DNA from: Monoplex corrugatus
Lineage: Eukaryota; Mollusca; Gastropoda; Littorinimorpha; Ranellidae
Length of the DNA stretch: 64,000 nucleotides
NCBI GenBank assembly: GCA_030674185.1
Contig: CM060307.1
Location: 52,825,942-52,889,941, forward strand
Reading direction: 5' to 3'
The position numbers were made by a program, and so were the translations under genes. The notes under the pieces are model-generated. The model was not told the origin of the DNA and did no database searches. It saw only the letters and a list, made by a program, of their open reading frames with translations. Below, piece by piece: positions 1 to 10,371 of this stretch; positions within the stretch are counted from its first letter, which is position 1, and each line of letters begins with the position of its first letter.

Positions 1-613
1 TAACATGTATCCTGTTACTTCCAGCTGAAAGAGTTTGCCCGAGAAGGATTCATCGCACTCGGACAATTCCATGTGCGCTCCACCCAAATCTGCCAGCAAT
101 TACCTGCCAGACTCCCTGAGCCTGTACAAAAGCTTTAACGCTGGCAAGGTCTTGAAATAGGGATAGGGAGAGGGAGAAGGACCTATGAAACACACAAGCT
201 GACACCACCAGTATGATGGAAACATTAAGACGAGCACTAATTGGCCATTCTACTATTTGCTGGGTGGGGACTACCAAGAAGTCCAAACAGCCAACGACAA
301 TCGGAATCGTGCCTTCTCGAAGATAAAGTAACCTCCAGTACAAAGGCAGGTATTGTATCCTGGTCGATTTAATGGCCCGTTGTGTGGCAGGGGATTGACT
401 CGTTCCACTCCTGTAATGAAGCGGCAGCTGCGACACACTGTCAGTTTCGTAACTTTTGTCTTAGTGCTAATCCGTCGCTTGACACCCATGACAAATATCC
501 TGAACCGGAAAGCCGCTCTCACATTTTATGTACACGGACTGTGTGTGACTGTGGCAGGTCTTGTCGTTCCGTCATGGCTTGGCTCTTGTCTGTCACACAC
601 AATGTGTGAGTAT

Positions 614-770
<157 letters not shown>

Positions 771-991
771 CTGTGTGCCTGTGGGTGTGTCTGTATGTGT
801 GTGTGTCAGTGTCTGTCTGTTTATCTGTCTTTAACTCAGAACTCAAAACAAAACTCAAGTCTATTTGCCCTAAGAATCCAAGCTAGGGCTACAAGGTACA
901 GATTGGTTGTAAAAAGTTGACATAACAGTCAACAATTTCAACAGAATTGATTTCACATTTCACGTTATCGTCATCATCAATGGAAAATTAA

Positions 992-1176
992 TCCTTTGAC
1001 TCCCGTACCTTGTCCACCAGCATCCTGCATTGTCACCTTGCTAGCAAAGCAAAAACTTAACCCTTTGATTCCCTCACCCTATCCACCAGCTTCCTGCAGG
1101 AAGCTGCTGGGTGGGGTGAGGGAGTCAAAGGATTAATTTTTTTGCAGTTGATGGATAGGGTGCGGGAGTCAAAAGA
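992..1176. mobile_element. palindromic TTAA-flanked MITE, copy at 1 kb
   Basis: TTAA at 988-991 and 1177-1180. The outer ends are TCCTTTGACTCCCGTACC and the complement of GGGTGCGGGAGTCAAAAGA. The inner palindrome lies between TTAA at 1057-1060 and 1133-1136, with centre CTTCCTGCAGGAAG. Same organisation as the 63.3 kb copy, with a few substitutions. Confidence 0.88.
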
Positions 1177-1180
1177 TTAA

Positions 1181-2416
1181 GCGTATCGGTGACTAAGAAT
1201 ACTTCAGTTTTCCCAAATGCTGGCAGTTTTAGACATTTGTAAATTGTCTTCCTTCAGTAAGTCACTTGGATTTAGTACAATGGATTTAGAACAATCAAGT
1301 GTTGAAGAGAAAAGTGTTACCGTCTGTCATCACGCACAGAACTTAGTCTGATGTTAGTGACTAAGCTCTTCTGTTCTCTTGTTTTTGTTGATGATGCTAG
1401 GTAGCGTAGAGTTTGTAAAGACACTTTGAGTGAAGCTTTGCTTTTTTGTTTTGTGTTTTAGTGAGTGCGTGTGCGGTCGTGCGCGCGCGTGTACGTGGTG
1501 TGTGTGTGTGTGTCACGTACGCGCACGCCCGCATGCGCGTGCGTGTGTGTATGTGTGTGTAAATTTGCCGCTGTTTTAGACCAGAAACAAAGTAGAATGA
1601 GAACGCGTCTTTTTACTTCACCGTGGCAAAACAAGACAGATGCAAGACAAATATGTATATTACCCACGCCATGTGTCAGCGTAAACAATTCAGTTTTACA
1701 TATCATTTTCGTCAAACATTTTTTTCACAAAATCTGAAGAGCAAAACAGCAGAACTATAATAAGAAGAATAGATCGGCATAACTGCAAAAGGAAACGAAT
1801 AGCATGTTAAGGGAAATCGCAACCCGTCTCCTCACAGACATTACTTAAACCGGTTGCGTCCCTTGAAATTATCGATCGCAACATTTGGATAACAGATTTG
1901 AAGCTCGTCTTCCTCAAGGATGTAATGTGTTTGGACAATTCAGTCTGTGCCAGAAACCGTCAGGAAGACTCCTCGATCTGACACAAAACAGAACGTGAGA
2001 TGATTTTCATAATGAACACGAAAAGCTTGCACATGGTACTGACTCGGGACAGTGAGAATGACCAACAGTAAGCATTTTATCAGTAGCCTATTTATTTTTT
2101 TTGTGTTGTATGAAAAATTCTTTATACAGCAAGGTTATCAACTCGTACGGGTATGTAATTTCCACAGTCACGGGCTACAGGTCATTTCGATTTGACCGGC
2201 TTAGCTGAGCCGAATCTATGCATGAAGTGCTATAATATTCATTCCGGTTCTCAAGGTGAAAGAAACTGCATGACTACAGAGCCAGCATGACAGAATAAGA
2301 CACAAAGCATCTGGGAAAGACTGCCTCCAGCTTGGTAGTGGGGTGACCATTCCCAATCCAACGGGTATGCAGGTGGTACCGCGGGATGGCGGACAGCCTT
2401 TAAATAGAAAGCCCAG
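1181..2416. other. no gene seen
   Basis: Apart from the alternating tract at 1470-1562 I see no ORF above background, repeat match or RNA gene. Confidence 0.5.
1470..1562. repeat. alternating purine-pyrimidine tract
   Basis: GTGCGCGCGCGTGTACGTG followed by (GT)n and CACGTACGCGCACGCCCG. Mixed GT/CG alternation, a Z-DNA-type sequence. Confidence 0.85.
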
Positions 2417-2573
2417 CCCTTTGACTCCCACACCCAGTCCACCACCAGCCTGCATTGTCAGCCATCTTGGCAAAGCAAAAACTTAACCCTTTGATTCCCT
2501 CATCCGATCTAGGGTGAGGGCGTCAAAGGGTTAAGTTTTTGCACTTGGTGGACGGGGTGCGGGAGTCAAAGGG
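2417..2573. mobile_element. palindromic MITE, copy at 2.4 kb, shortened inner arm
   Basis: The outer ends are CCCTTTGACTCCCACACCC and GGGTGCGGGAGTCAAAGGG. The inner TTAA pair is at 2483-2486 and 2531-2534. The inner palindrome has lost its CCTGCAGG centre and is only about 44 bp. The left flanking TTAA is mutated. Confidence 0.82.
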
Positions 2574-4310
2574 TTATTAAATGTAAAGTAATACCGGCAG
2601 GCTTGCTTGCCCGAATAAACAATCCAGGACAGACTGGCGATGTTTTTTTTATGTCAAGATGGGGCAGGATGGCACTTGGCCAAGCAACTCCTACAAAATA
2701 CAGCACACCTATGGAGGATCCATCAGCCGGATAAAGGCTGCTTAAAGCCCTACCTCCCTGCGTTCACAGGGTAGGTCTTTTGACCATGAGCTGAAGGCAG
2801 GGTAACCTGTAGAGAAAATCTAGAGAACCGAAGTCAGAAGTACCATGCCTGTAGGCACCATCAAACAAACCATGGTACCACGCAGTATAACGCAAATGTC
2901 TACACGATCATCTACATTACACTAGAATGGTGCTCGTCCATTGAGGTTCCTTCAGTGTGGAGCAGTGCTGGGTCCTTCGCTTTAACAGGATCTGCTGACC
3001 CTCAGCTTATGAAGGCCACTGAAGGATCCTCCTGTCCATCATGTCAAGCCAGCGGACGTGGGAGGAAGGCCACTGATAACTCCTGACCACATCTCTTGAC
3101 AGCCAGCTAAAACTGAAAACAAGCAGACAAAACAAAACAAAAAAAACAAAAACAATCACATTTATCGCCAGATGTGATCTGACCCTGTAGATGGCGAACA
3201 AAAGAAAAAGAATGAAAGACGAAGCTTTGGCCAGTTTGTCTCCAAACGGAGATGTTTCCCTAGTAACATATGAACCATAATCTTTGTTTTAAATGGCATT
3301 CATTTGTTGATTAAAGCAGTAACAGAACAACAACAAAAGTAACCAACCAAACAAACGAAAAACCAACAACAACAAATAATGATAACAAATCAAGTAAAAA
3401 TAAAACAGAAGAAGTGAAAACATGTTACACGAATCGGAACAAAAATACGTAAAGATGTATTTACTAACAAAATACTTAAAGATGTATTTCACTTACAAAG
3501 TCTCACAGCACTGAAAGAGCCTATATGTTGTTGGTTTTGTTTTGTTTTTCTAAATGTGCCTAACCTCACCTCTTTCAAAGGTCTTCCTGATTCTCATCCA
3601 AACCTTTGACAGTTAACTTTTAGCCGATGCTGGTCTTTTATAGATATTAAATATTACTTTATAATCAGTCCGTACAAGCGAATGCAAGAATCACACAAAA
3701 ATTATCAAAAGCATCAACTAAATAAAGGGTATGACCGAACTGAAAGCCGGTAGACCCATCGTTTACATCCTTCTTTAACAAGTACTAAGTAGTTTCCTTT
3801 GTTCATCTAAATGTCACTGCATGCGACGTACACACTGGGCTTGTTCTAGTGATACACCATCTCGTATCCAAGCCTAACAAATACATCAGGCAGCGCGGCG
3901 TGACAGACGGAAAGACTTGAACGCCAGGTCCCACCCACCCCACGCGTTTCGTGGCACACCCACGGTGTCTGTGGTCAGGTCACTGTCCTTCAGAAATGGT
4001 GGAGAATTGACCGAAAAACGTTAGCCGGCTGTAAAAAAAAATGGAATTAAAACCTGAAACCTATCCTAAAATATGTGAGGCAGTATTCTTCCACAACAGT
4101 TTCACATTCTGGATCATCCCGTCCAGTCCATCCCAGTGCAGACTTACACATTCAACACAGATTTTTTTTTCTGATTTTTTTTTTCCTCTTTCTTTTTTCT
4201 TCGAAAAGGATCTGTGCCTCAAATCTGAAGAAAATCTATCCATGAACAGCTGAGAAATTGTTGCTGATACTTTTTGTTCTTACAAATTTACGAGCACACA
4301 TACCACACAT
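2574..4310. other. no gene seen
   Basis: AT-rich sequence without a coding signal. A-rich AAACAAC-type stretches lie at 3120-3400. Nothing further can be supported. Confidence 0.5.
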
Positions 4311-4352
<42 letters not shown>

Positions 4353-4378
4353 CACACAACACACACACATACACACAC

Positions 4379-4415
<37 letters not shown>

Positions 4416-4467
4416 ACACACACACACACACACACACAACACACTACACACACACACACACACACGT

Positions 4468-4500
<33 letters not shown>

Positions 4501-4513
4501 ACACACACACACA
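4311..4513. repeat. (AC)n microsatellite
   Basis: About 200 bases of AC repeat with single-base interruptions (ACACTACAC, CACGTAC). Confidence 0.95.
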
Positions 4514-4821
4514 TTAGTTATTATAACCAGCCCTGCTTTTGGAGTTCTGTAACGGGATACACTAAGGGGAATTTAAAACAGGACGTTTCCACATTTCGCA
4601 TGTCTGTTTCTCAACGACTGGCATCGTAACAAAGCTGCTAATTATGTCTTTCATTCTGACAGCACCCTGCTGCTGGTTCACAGCCGAGACAAGTGCCACG
4701 TATGCAGGCGCAAGCGACAGCACTCCGGGAAAATATCACAGAAAGAGCAAAATCTGGGCCGGTGGCACTGATCTCTCGGCATATCGCCAGCACTTCTGTA
4801 AAAAGTACAAAGAAAAACGCC

Positions 4822-4824
<3 letters not shown>

Positions 4825-4891
<67 letters not shown>

Positions 4892-5074
4892 TGGGTTGTG
4901 TCTGTGGTCTGTGTCTGTGTCTGTGTCTGTGTCTGTGTCTGTGTGTGTGTGTCTGTGTCTGTGTATGTGTTAGAGAGAGAGAGTTCGTGTGGCGCACGTG
5001 TGTGTATGGCGCACAGATGTAGGCTTATATGTGGCACACGTGCGTGCATGTGTATGTGTGTGTGTGTGAGAGAG

Positions 5075-5116
<42 letters not shown>

Positions 5117-5173
5117 TAGAAGACAGAGACAGAGAAAGAGACAGAGAGAGATTGAGTGGCATACGTGTGTAGG

Positions 5174-5235
<62 letters not shown>

Positions 5236-5242
5236 TGTGTCT

Positions 5243-5308
<66 letters not shown>
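4825..5308. repeat. compound microsatellite (TG)n-(TGTGTC)n-(GA)n-(CAGA)n-(TG)n
   Basis: (TG)n at 4825-4890, TGTGTC units at 4908-4970, GA/GACA at 4974-5155 and (TG)n at 5178-5307. Confidence 0.92.
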
Positions 5309-6059
5309 TGGAGGACATCGGTTGCATGCATACCATTCAATACAAAAAAGTGGTGGCGAGGGGGAGTTTATTTTCATACTAATAAAGAGAGGGGCGGGGA
5401 CGGAATTTTATCAACATTTCGTTCTTAATTTTTGTTTTGCTTTGTTTTGTTTTAGGGGAGGGCGGGTTGGGGTGGGGAGGGCCTCTGTTATGCTAGTCGT
5501 CGTGGATGCGTATGTTCCGCAGCGATCCAGTATTTGGAACATGGTGGTCCTAAATGTGAAAATGTTCATTTGAAAATGTCTCGGCAATTTGAGGACGCAT
5601 TTTATCTAAATTATAAAAAAAAAAGGGAGGGGGTGGGGTAGGGGGGGACAAACGTGTTGTAGAAGTGAACGTAATCTTGCAAGGTTTGGTCAGGCCGGTC
5701 AATGGTGAAGGTCAAAGCTACATAGAAAATTCTGACAAGTGTCAGCGAAAGTTTTTTTTGACGTTCACACACGGATTTTGATTTTTAAAATCTTCAGTCT
5801 TTTTTAATGCGTGTAACGCATTTTGTTTTGCCACAATGTGCAGATTTTATGCTACTGCACAGTCTGCATACTCCATCTTTAATGGCACACTTACTTGTGT
5901 TTCCATGTTCTCAAAAGCCTCGGGACACTGACATGACTTTCAGTATCTTTTAACATGCTTATTTGATATTCTGAATGCACACATGAAGGGGGCTTAGACA
6001 CTAGCAAATCTGCAGGCATGATGACCTGGGAGATTGAAGAAAAAAACAAAACAAAAAAA
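5309..6059. other. no gene seen
   Basis: G-rich stretches (5380-5490, 5620-5650) but no ORF, SINE or LINE motif recognised. Confidence 0.5.
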
Positions 6060-6160
6060 CAAAACTCACCCTTTACCCACTAGCGGGAAGTACCCCGGCC
6101 GTTGGAACCCAGACCTTTTGATTGGAATGTCCGATGTCTTACCCACTTTGCTATCACACT
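6060..6160 (-). repeat. tRNA-like SINE head
   Basis: On the minus strand, GATAGCAAAGTGGGTAAGAC (A-box-like) is followed by AAAAGGTCTGGGTTCCAACG (B-box-like). A SINE head, not a functional tRNA: no acceptor stem or CCA-compatible end is evident. Confidence 0.55.
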
Positions 6161-6490
6161 TGTCGGATGTTGACCATATCAAACCATACAAATTTACCTG
6201 CGAGGAGCTGTCAACAACACCAGACACATCGTCAGAAACACCAATATCAGATAAACGGTGGGAAAACCATCGGTCCACCATCACAGTCATCAACACAGAA
6301 TTCAGTGATTTGGTCATCTGACCAGAATATTCAACCCCACCAGCTGGCTCACCGAGCATGTAACGAAAAGACATCTGGGTTTATAGCGAGAGACAGATCA
6401 AGAGAGACCCAGACCGACGGCCTTCCAGCTTGCTGCTGACCGTCAACTCTTTCTCCCCGCAAATGTATTGGTATGTGTACTTAATTTTCT

Positions 6491-6522
6491 CCCCCCCCCT
6501 CCCCCCCCCCCCCCCCCCCCAC
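6491..6522. repeat. poly-C tract
   Basis: A run of about 30 C with one T, followed by ACCACCACAACC. Its length is likely unreliable in assembly. Confidence 0.9.
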
Positions 6523-6534
6523 CACCACAACCGT

Positions 6535-6645
6535 TTTTCGTTTTTTTTTCTTGTTGAAGTATTGTGTATGTTTTGAAATGGTTATAGCACTGATATGGCT
6601 CTACGCAGTCGACTGGGCTTTAAACAAAATAACAATAACAATAAC
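6535..6645 (-). repeat. head fragment of the 54-56 kb dispersed repeat
   Basis: Reverse complement reads TTTGTTTAAAGCCCAGTCGA, CTGCGTAGAGCCATATCAGT, GCTATAACCATTTC and CAATACTTCAACAAG, matching the start of copy 2. It follows a poly-C tract. Confidence 0.7.
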
Positions 6646-7282
6646 CACAATGATACAGATAAAAGATAAAAGAATAGAAGACAGGCTTTCCAAATTTAGA
6701 ACATGAACTCAGTAGCATAAGATATAGTACATATGCATAGTCCATCTCCATGCATCGCTGTATTTAAAATGTATTTTGAAAAAGTGTTAAAAATCTTCTG
6801 AGGAGTAGCAAGAAACTCTGGAGAATGGCGGACCTAAAAAAAACCAGTTGATACCATCAGAATGATTGGAGCATAGAGGTGGTCAGTGAACAGGCCAGTT
6901 TTGCTAGTGATTCGGGATAGGATCAAACTTGAGACAGGTGTGCGAACAGCACTTTCTCACGAACATCTCACATAATCATCATCATCATCATGTGCCCTGC
7001 CGCATGGCGTTGGCGATCATGGCCCTCCATATGTATCTATCCCTTGTCGCTGCAAGTACATTTTCCACCCTGTCTGTTCTCAGCCACCCAGCAAGTCCGT
7101 CCAATATTTTCTCCCTGGGTCTACCTAGTGTTCTCTTTCCCTCCAGCTTTCCTGTTGTGATCAGGTGCTCTAATTCCCCTTTCCTCATAAAATGTCCTAT
7201 AAATGTTGCTTGTCTTTTCCTAATCTTCTATATCAATGATCTTCTTGTGTCTGCCTCGATCAGCATTGTCTCGTTTGTTTTC

Positions 7283-7980
7283 ATAATGGCTACCTGGCCG
7301 AACCTGTCTCTCAGTGACAAAAAAGCTACTTACTGCGTAGCTTTCATTGGCGATCCGGCCGACTTCTTCAGCGCAGCTGCTGGGTTGAGAACTGGCTTCA
7401 GTGCGCACCGCCGTGAGCGAACTCACGACAGTGCGACTGAATAAGTGAGGAGTACACCGATGGCAGGTTGTGTCGGCCCCGGTCACGGTTGAGGGTGGGG
7501 TTCCTTGCGGCGATGTAAACTGCCTCCTTTACTCCCCTCTGGAACCATCTTGCTTCTTTGTCGAGAACTTGCACACTGTCCTTTTCAAAGTGGTGTTGGG
7601 TGTGGGTCAGATGTTCTCCCACTGGAGAGGACTCACGTTTGTGTTCTTTTAATCTTTTGTGCAAGTTGCGCTCAGTTTCGCCAATATAACTATGGTCACA
7701 GTCCTGGCAGTCTATCTTGTAAATCACCCCTGATGTGTCCAATTTGTCTGTTTTGTCTTTGGGATGGATAACTGGCTTCTGATGGTGTTTGTGGGCTTGG
7801 CTGGACACTGACTCCCAACTTCCTGATCTTCCTGCTGAGAGCCTCAGTGACGCCGCTGACGTATGGCATGGAAACGTGCCCTCTCGAAGGGGTTGGCTGT
7901 TCAGTGGAGGGGTGGGGTATGGTTTTCTTGCCCCCCGGAATATCCCAGGCCCACTTCTGGTATCCTGACACACTGACACA
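7283..7980 (-). mobile_element. Penelope-like retroelement fragment with GIY-YIG domain
   Basis: Inserted into the family B LINE. Flanked by the 11-bp direct repeat CGTTTGTTTTC at 7272-7282 and 7981-7991. The minus strand encodes a GIY-YIG endonuclease of the Penelope type and the characteristic 3' tail. The reverse transcriptase part is absent, so the copy is strongly 5'-truncated (0.7 kb). Confidence 0.85.
7398..7975 (-). pseudogene. Penelope-like element GIY-YIG endonuclease, truncated and frameshifted
   Basis: Minus strand. The region before the nuclease is readable in one frame as MPYVSGVTEALSRKIRKLGV, then the frame shifts into HPKDKTDKLDTSGVIYKIDC. The nuclease shows GVIYKI (the GIY strand), a CCHH-like CQDCDH insert, HSYIGET (YIG), KRLKEH (catalytic Arg region), a conserved HTQHHF segment and ARNPTLNRDRG with the conserved Asn. 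The CX2C insert and these motifs are typical of Penelope endonucleases. The frameshift and the lack of an RT domain make it non-functional. Confidence 0.82.
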
Positions 7981-8601
7981 CGTTTGTTTTCTTTGCTGTC
8001 CATGGAACTCTCAACATTCTTTTTAGAAACCACATATCGGCTGCCTCAGTCTTGTTCTGGATTTGCGTGTTGACAAATTTCTCAGAGTACTGTAAAATCT
8101 GTTTCCATTGTTGTGACAGTCTACCACTGATACATACAAAGTGCTGTTTTAACCATGGTGACCTTGAGAAGTACAATATCTAGATTTTTCTGTGATGATT
8201 TTCATATGACAATGGAGATTGTTTGAATAGCTAGACCATCTAGGGCTAGGGGACTATGGATAAGGGTATTATCTTTGTTCTCCAGCAGCTGCTTCATACT
8301 TAGACAGAAATACTGGTCCCCATCTATCTCCTAAATTTTTCATGGCTAGCAACAAGTACCATAGCCAAGTACACCTTCGCAGCCGGTGGGTTAAACGACG
8401 TGGAGGGAGGAATGCTACCACAACGTCATTGCTGGGGTGAGCGAACTTCCCCAAAAAAGTCCATGGCCAGGGTGGGTGGCTCCCAGGAGTTCAACGGTCT
8501 CGTGTTCGTGACCAGGAAGAGCAACCCCGTTAGAGAGAGGATGACAGCTTTGGTCATGGAGTCACACGCGTAACAGACTGAGAGTACCCTAGCTAAGGAT
8601 C

Positions 8602-8603
<2 letters not shown>

Positions 8604-8691
<88 letters not shown>

Positions 8692-8879
8692 GTGTGTTTT
8701 CTGTGTGTGTGAGTGTGTGAGTGTGTGGGGTTGTGTGTGTGTGAGTGTATGTGTGTGTTTATGTGTGTGTGTGTGTGTGAGTGTGGTGTGTGTGTTTATG
8801 TGTGTGTGTGTGTGTGTGAGGTGTTGTGTGTGTGAGTGTGTGAGTGTGTGTGTGTTGTGTGATGTGTGAGTGTGTGTGT

Positions 8880-8919
<40 letters not shown>

Positions 8920-8980
8920 GTGTTGTTGTGTGTGTGTGTGTGTGTGAGTATGTGTGTGTGTTTATGTGTGTGTGTGTGAA
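8604..8980. repeat. (TG)n microsatellite, imperfect
   Basis: Nearly 380 bases of TG with GAGTGTG, TTTATG and GTTGTG variants. Similar 45-base sequences lie on both sides (8553-8583 and 8992-9034). Confidence 0.93.
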
Positions 8981-9035
8981 AGAATGAAAGAAAGGATGAC
9001 AACTTGGATCAAGATTCACACGCCTTACAAGCTGC

Positions 9036-9365
9036 GACCACTTTAGTTCAGCATCCTGTTTATGTCTTTGGGCTTTGTGCATTAGGACCACTTTAGTTCA
9101 GCATCCTGTTTATGTCTTTGGGCTTTGTGCATTAGGACCACTTTAGTTCAGCATATGATCTTTGGGCTTTGTGCATTAGGACCACTTTAGTTCAGCATTA
9201 TGTCTTTGGGCTTTGTGCATTAGGACCACTCTAGATCAGCATCATGTTTATGTCTTAGGGCTTTGTTCATTGGGACCACTTTAGTTCAGCATTATGTCTT
9301 AGGGCTTTGTGCATTAGGACCACTTTAGTTCAGCATCCTGTTTATGTCTTAGGGATTTGTGCATT
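9036..9365. repeat. minisatellite, 7 units of 44-50 bp
   Basis: Units begin GACCACTTTAGTTCAGCAT and end GGGCTTTGTGCATTAG. Units 3, 4 and 6 lack six bases in the CCTGTTTATG segment. Confidence 0.93.
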
Positions 9366-9594
9366 GACTGGGGGGGGGGGGGGAGAGAGAGCTTTCTGTG
9401 ATGTGATACGAGTTTATACTGAGTGGCTAATTATGTTGTGATTCAGGCCTCTAATCATTAATTTCCTTGCTTTATATATCTTTTTTTTTCTTTAAAGATA
9501 AGATACACAGATACACATATCATTTACATGTAACCAAGATTGCTCCAATGATAGACTGATATAATATTTGTATAAAAATGTAGACTAGGTAAAC

Positions 9595-9765
9595 CATAGA
9601 CTAAGTAGACCTCAGGACCTGGCCAGATCATGGGTTTATGTGCAGGCTTAAGGCTTGTACTATGATCACCATACACTTGGCACCTATGACGTTAATGCAT
9701 ATGGAATTTTTTCCGAGCGCGGAGACGTCATCTTGAGAAAGTGAAACTGAAACTGAAAGATGAAG
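9595..9765 (+). repeat. SINE-like repeat with GAAACT tail
   Basis: Contains CCTCAGGACCTGGCCAG, TTATGTGCAGGCTTAAGGC, GCATATGGAATT and GCGGAGACGTCATCTTGA, ending in GAAACTGAAACTGAAAG. An inverse copy is at 11522-11690. Confidence 0.75.
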
Positions 9766-10328
9766 ATGATGATGAGTTTCACTTCCTCGCATCAAATATG
9801 CCATCTTAGAAGAATTCTCATATATAATTTATAGTCTTGCTTTGCGGCCTCCGGGTTATATCATCTGCGTTATGTTTATACAATCTTATTCCCAGTACAT
9901 CAGAACATTATGTATCATTGTAACACTCTTAGCATATATAGTATGTGCTTGCCTAGTAACAAAAATGTGATTGCTTCAAAATCTGTTTAAGAAATAAAGT
10001 AAACATACGCGTATTTTTGACTGACATTAGTGCGTGTCTTCTGAGCACGATCTTTTTTATTTGATCATATTTTTTATGCAACCAACTGTAGGCCTATGAT
10101 CAACGTTTGGTGTTTACATGTTTACACATGTTGCCATGTGATTTCCATGACAATTCAAAAAACGGTCGGTGGGTTTGCAGTAAAAAGACAATCAAGTAGC
10201 AAACTCTTTCGTGCCGTCCATCCAGGGACACCACTCTTGTTAAGACAACCCTAATCCACCACACGGCAGAAACCGACGGTGTTGATTTTGAGAAGTGTTT
10301 GAAAAGTGTTGTAAATTCTCCTGCCACG
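9766..10328 (+). promoter_or_regulatory. upstream region of the SWIB gene
   Basis: Must contain the promoter and any 5' UTR of the + strand gene if exon 1 is also the first exon. No TATA box at a convincing distance and no CpG-rich block. Position alone supports the call. Confidence 0.3.
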
Positions 10329-10371
10329 ATGACAGATATCTCCAAAGAGAAGCTTACGAAAAGCATAAGAG
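10329..10371 (+). CDS. SWIB gene coding exon 1
   Basis: The ATG at 10329 opens MTDISKEKLTKSIR. The exon ends in phase 1 at 10371 and the donor is GTACAT. The residues lead directly into the DEK-C helix of exon 2 (joined reading SIRAILKDADLD). Confidence 0.8.

Larger units (their letters stand above)
6979..8170 (-). mobile_element. LINE family B 3' fragment, split by a Penelope-like insertion
   Basis: Minus strand. Two pieces of one element: 8170-7981 and 7282-6979. The first reads KTEAADMWFLKRMLRVPWTA and the second RKRQATFIGHF, GRPREKILDGLAGWL and RDRYIWRAMIANAMRQGT, the usual C-terminal region after LINE reverse transcriptases. The 3' end is GGGCACATGATGATGATGAT, an ATG-repeat tail. The same 3' region recurs at 15965-16095 and 59227-59610. 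Only the C-terminal end remains. Confidence 0.82.

Noticed and set aside
7283..7400. Hammerhead ribozyme in the Penelope-like tail
   Set aside because: Penelope elements can carry hammerhead motifs, but I found no CTGATGA core with a matching GAAA in this truncated copy.
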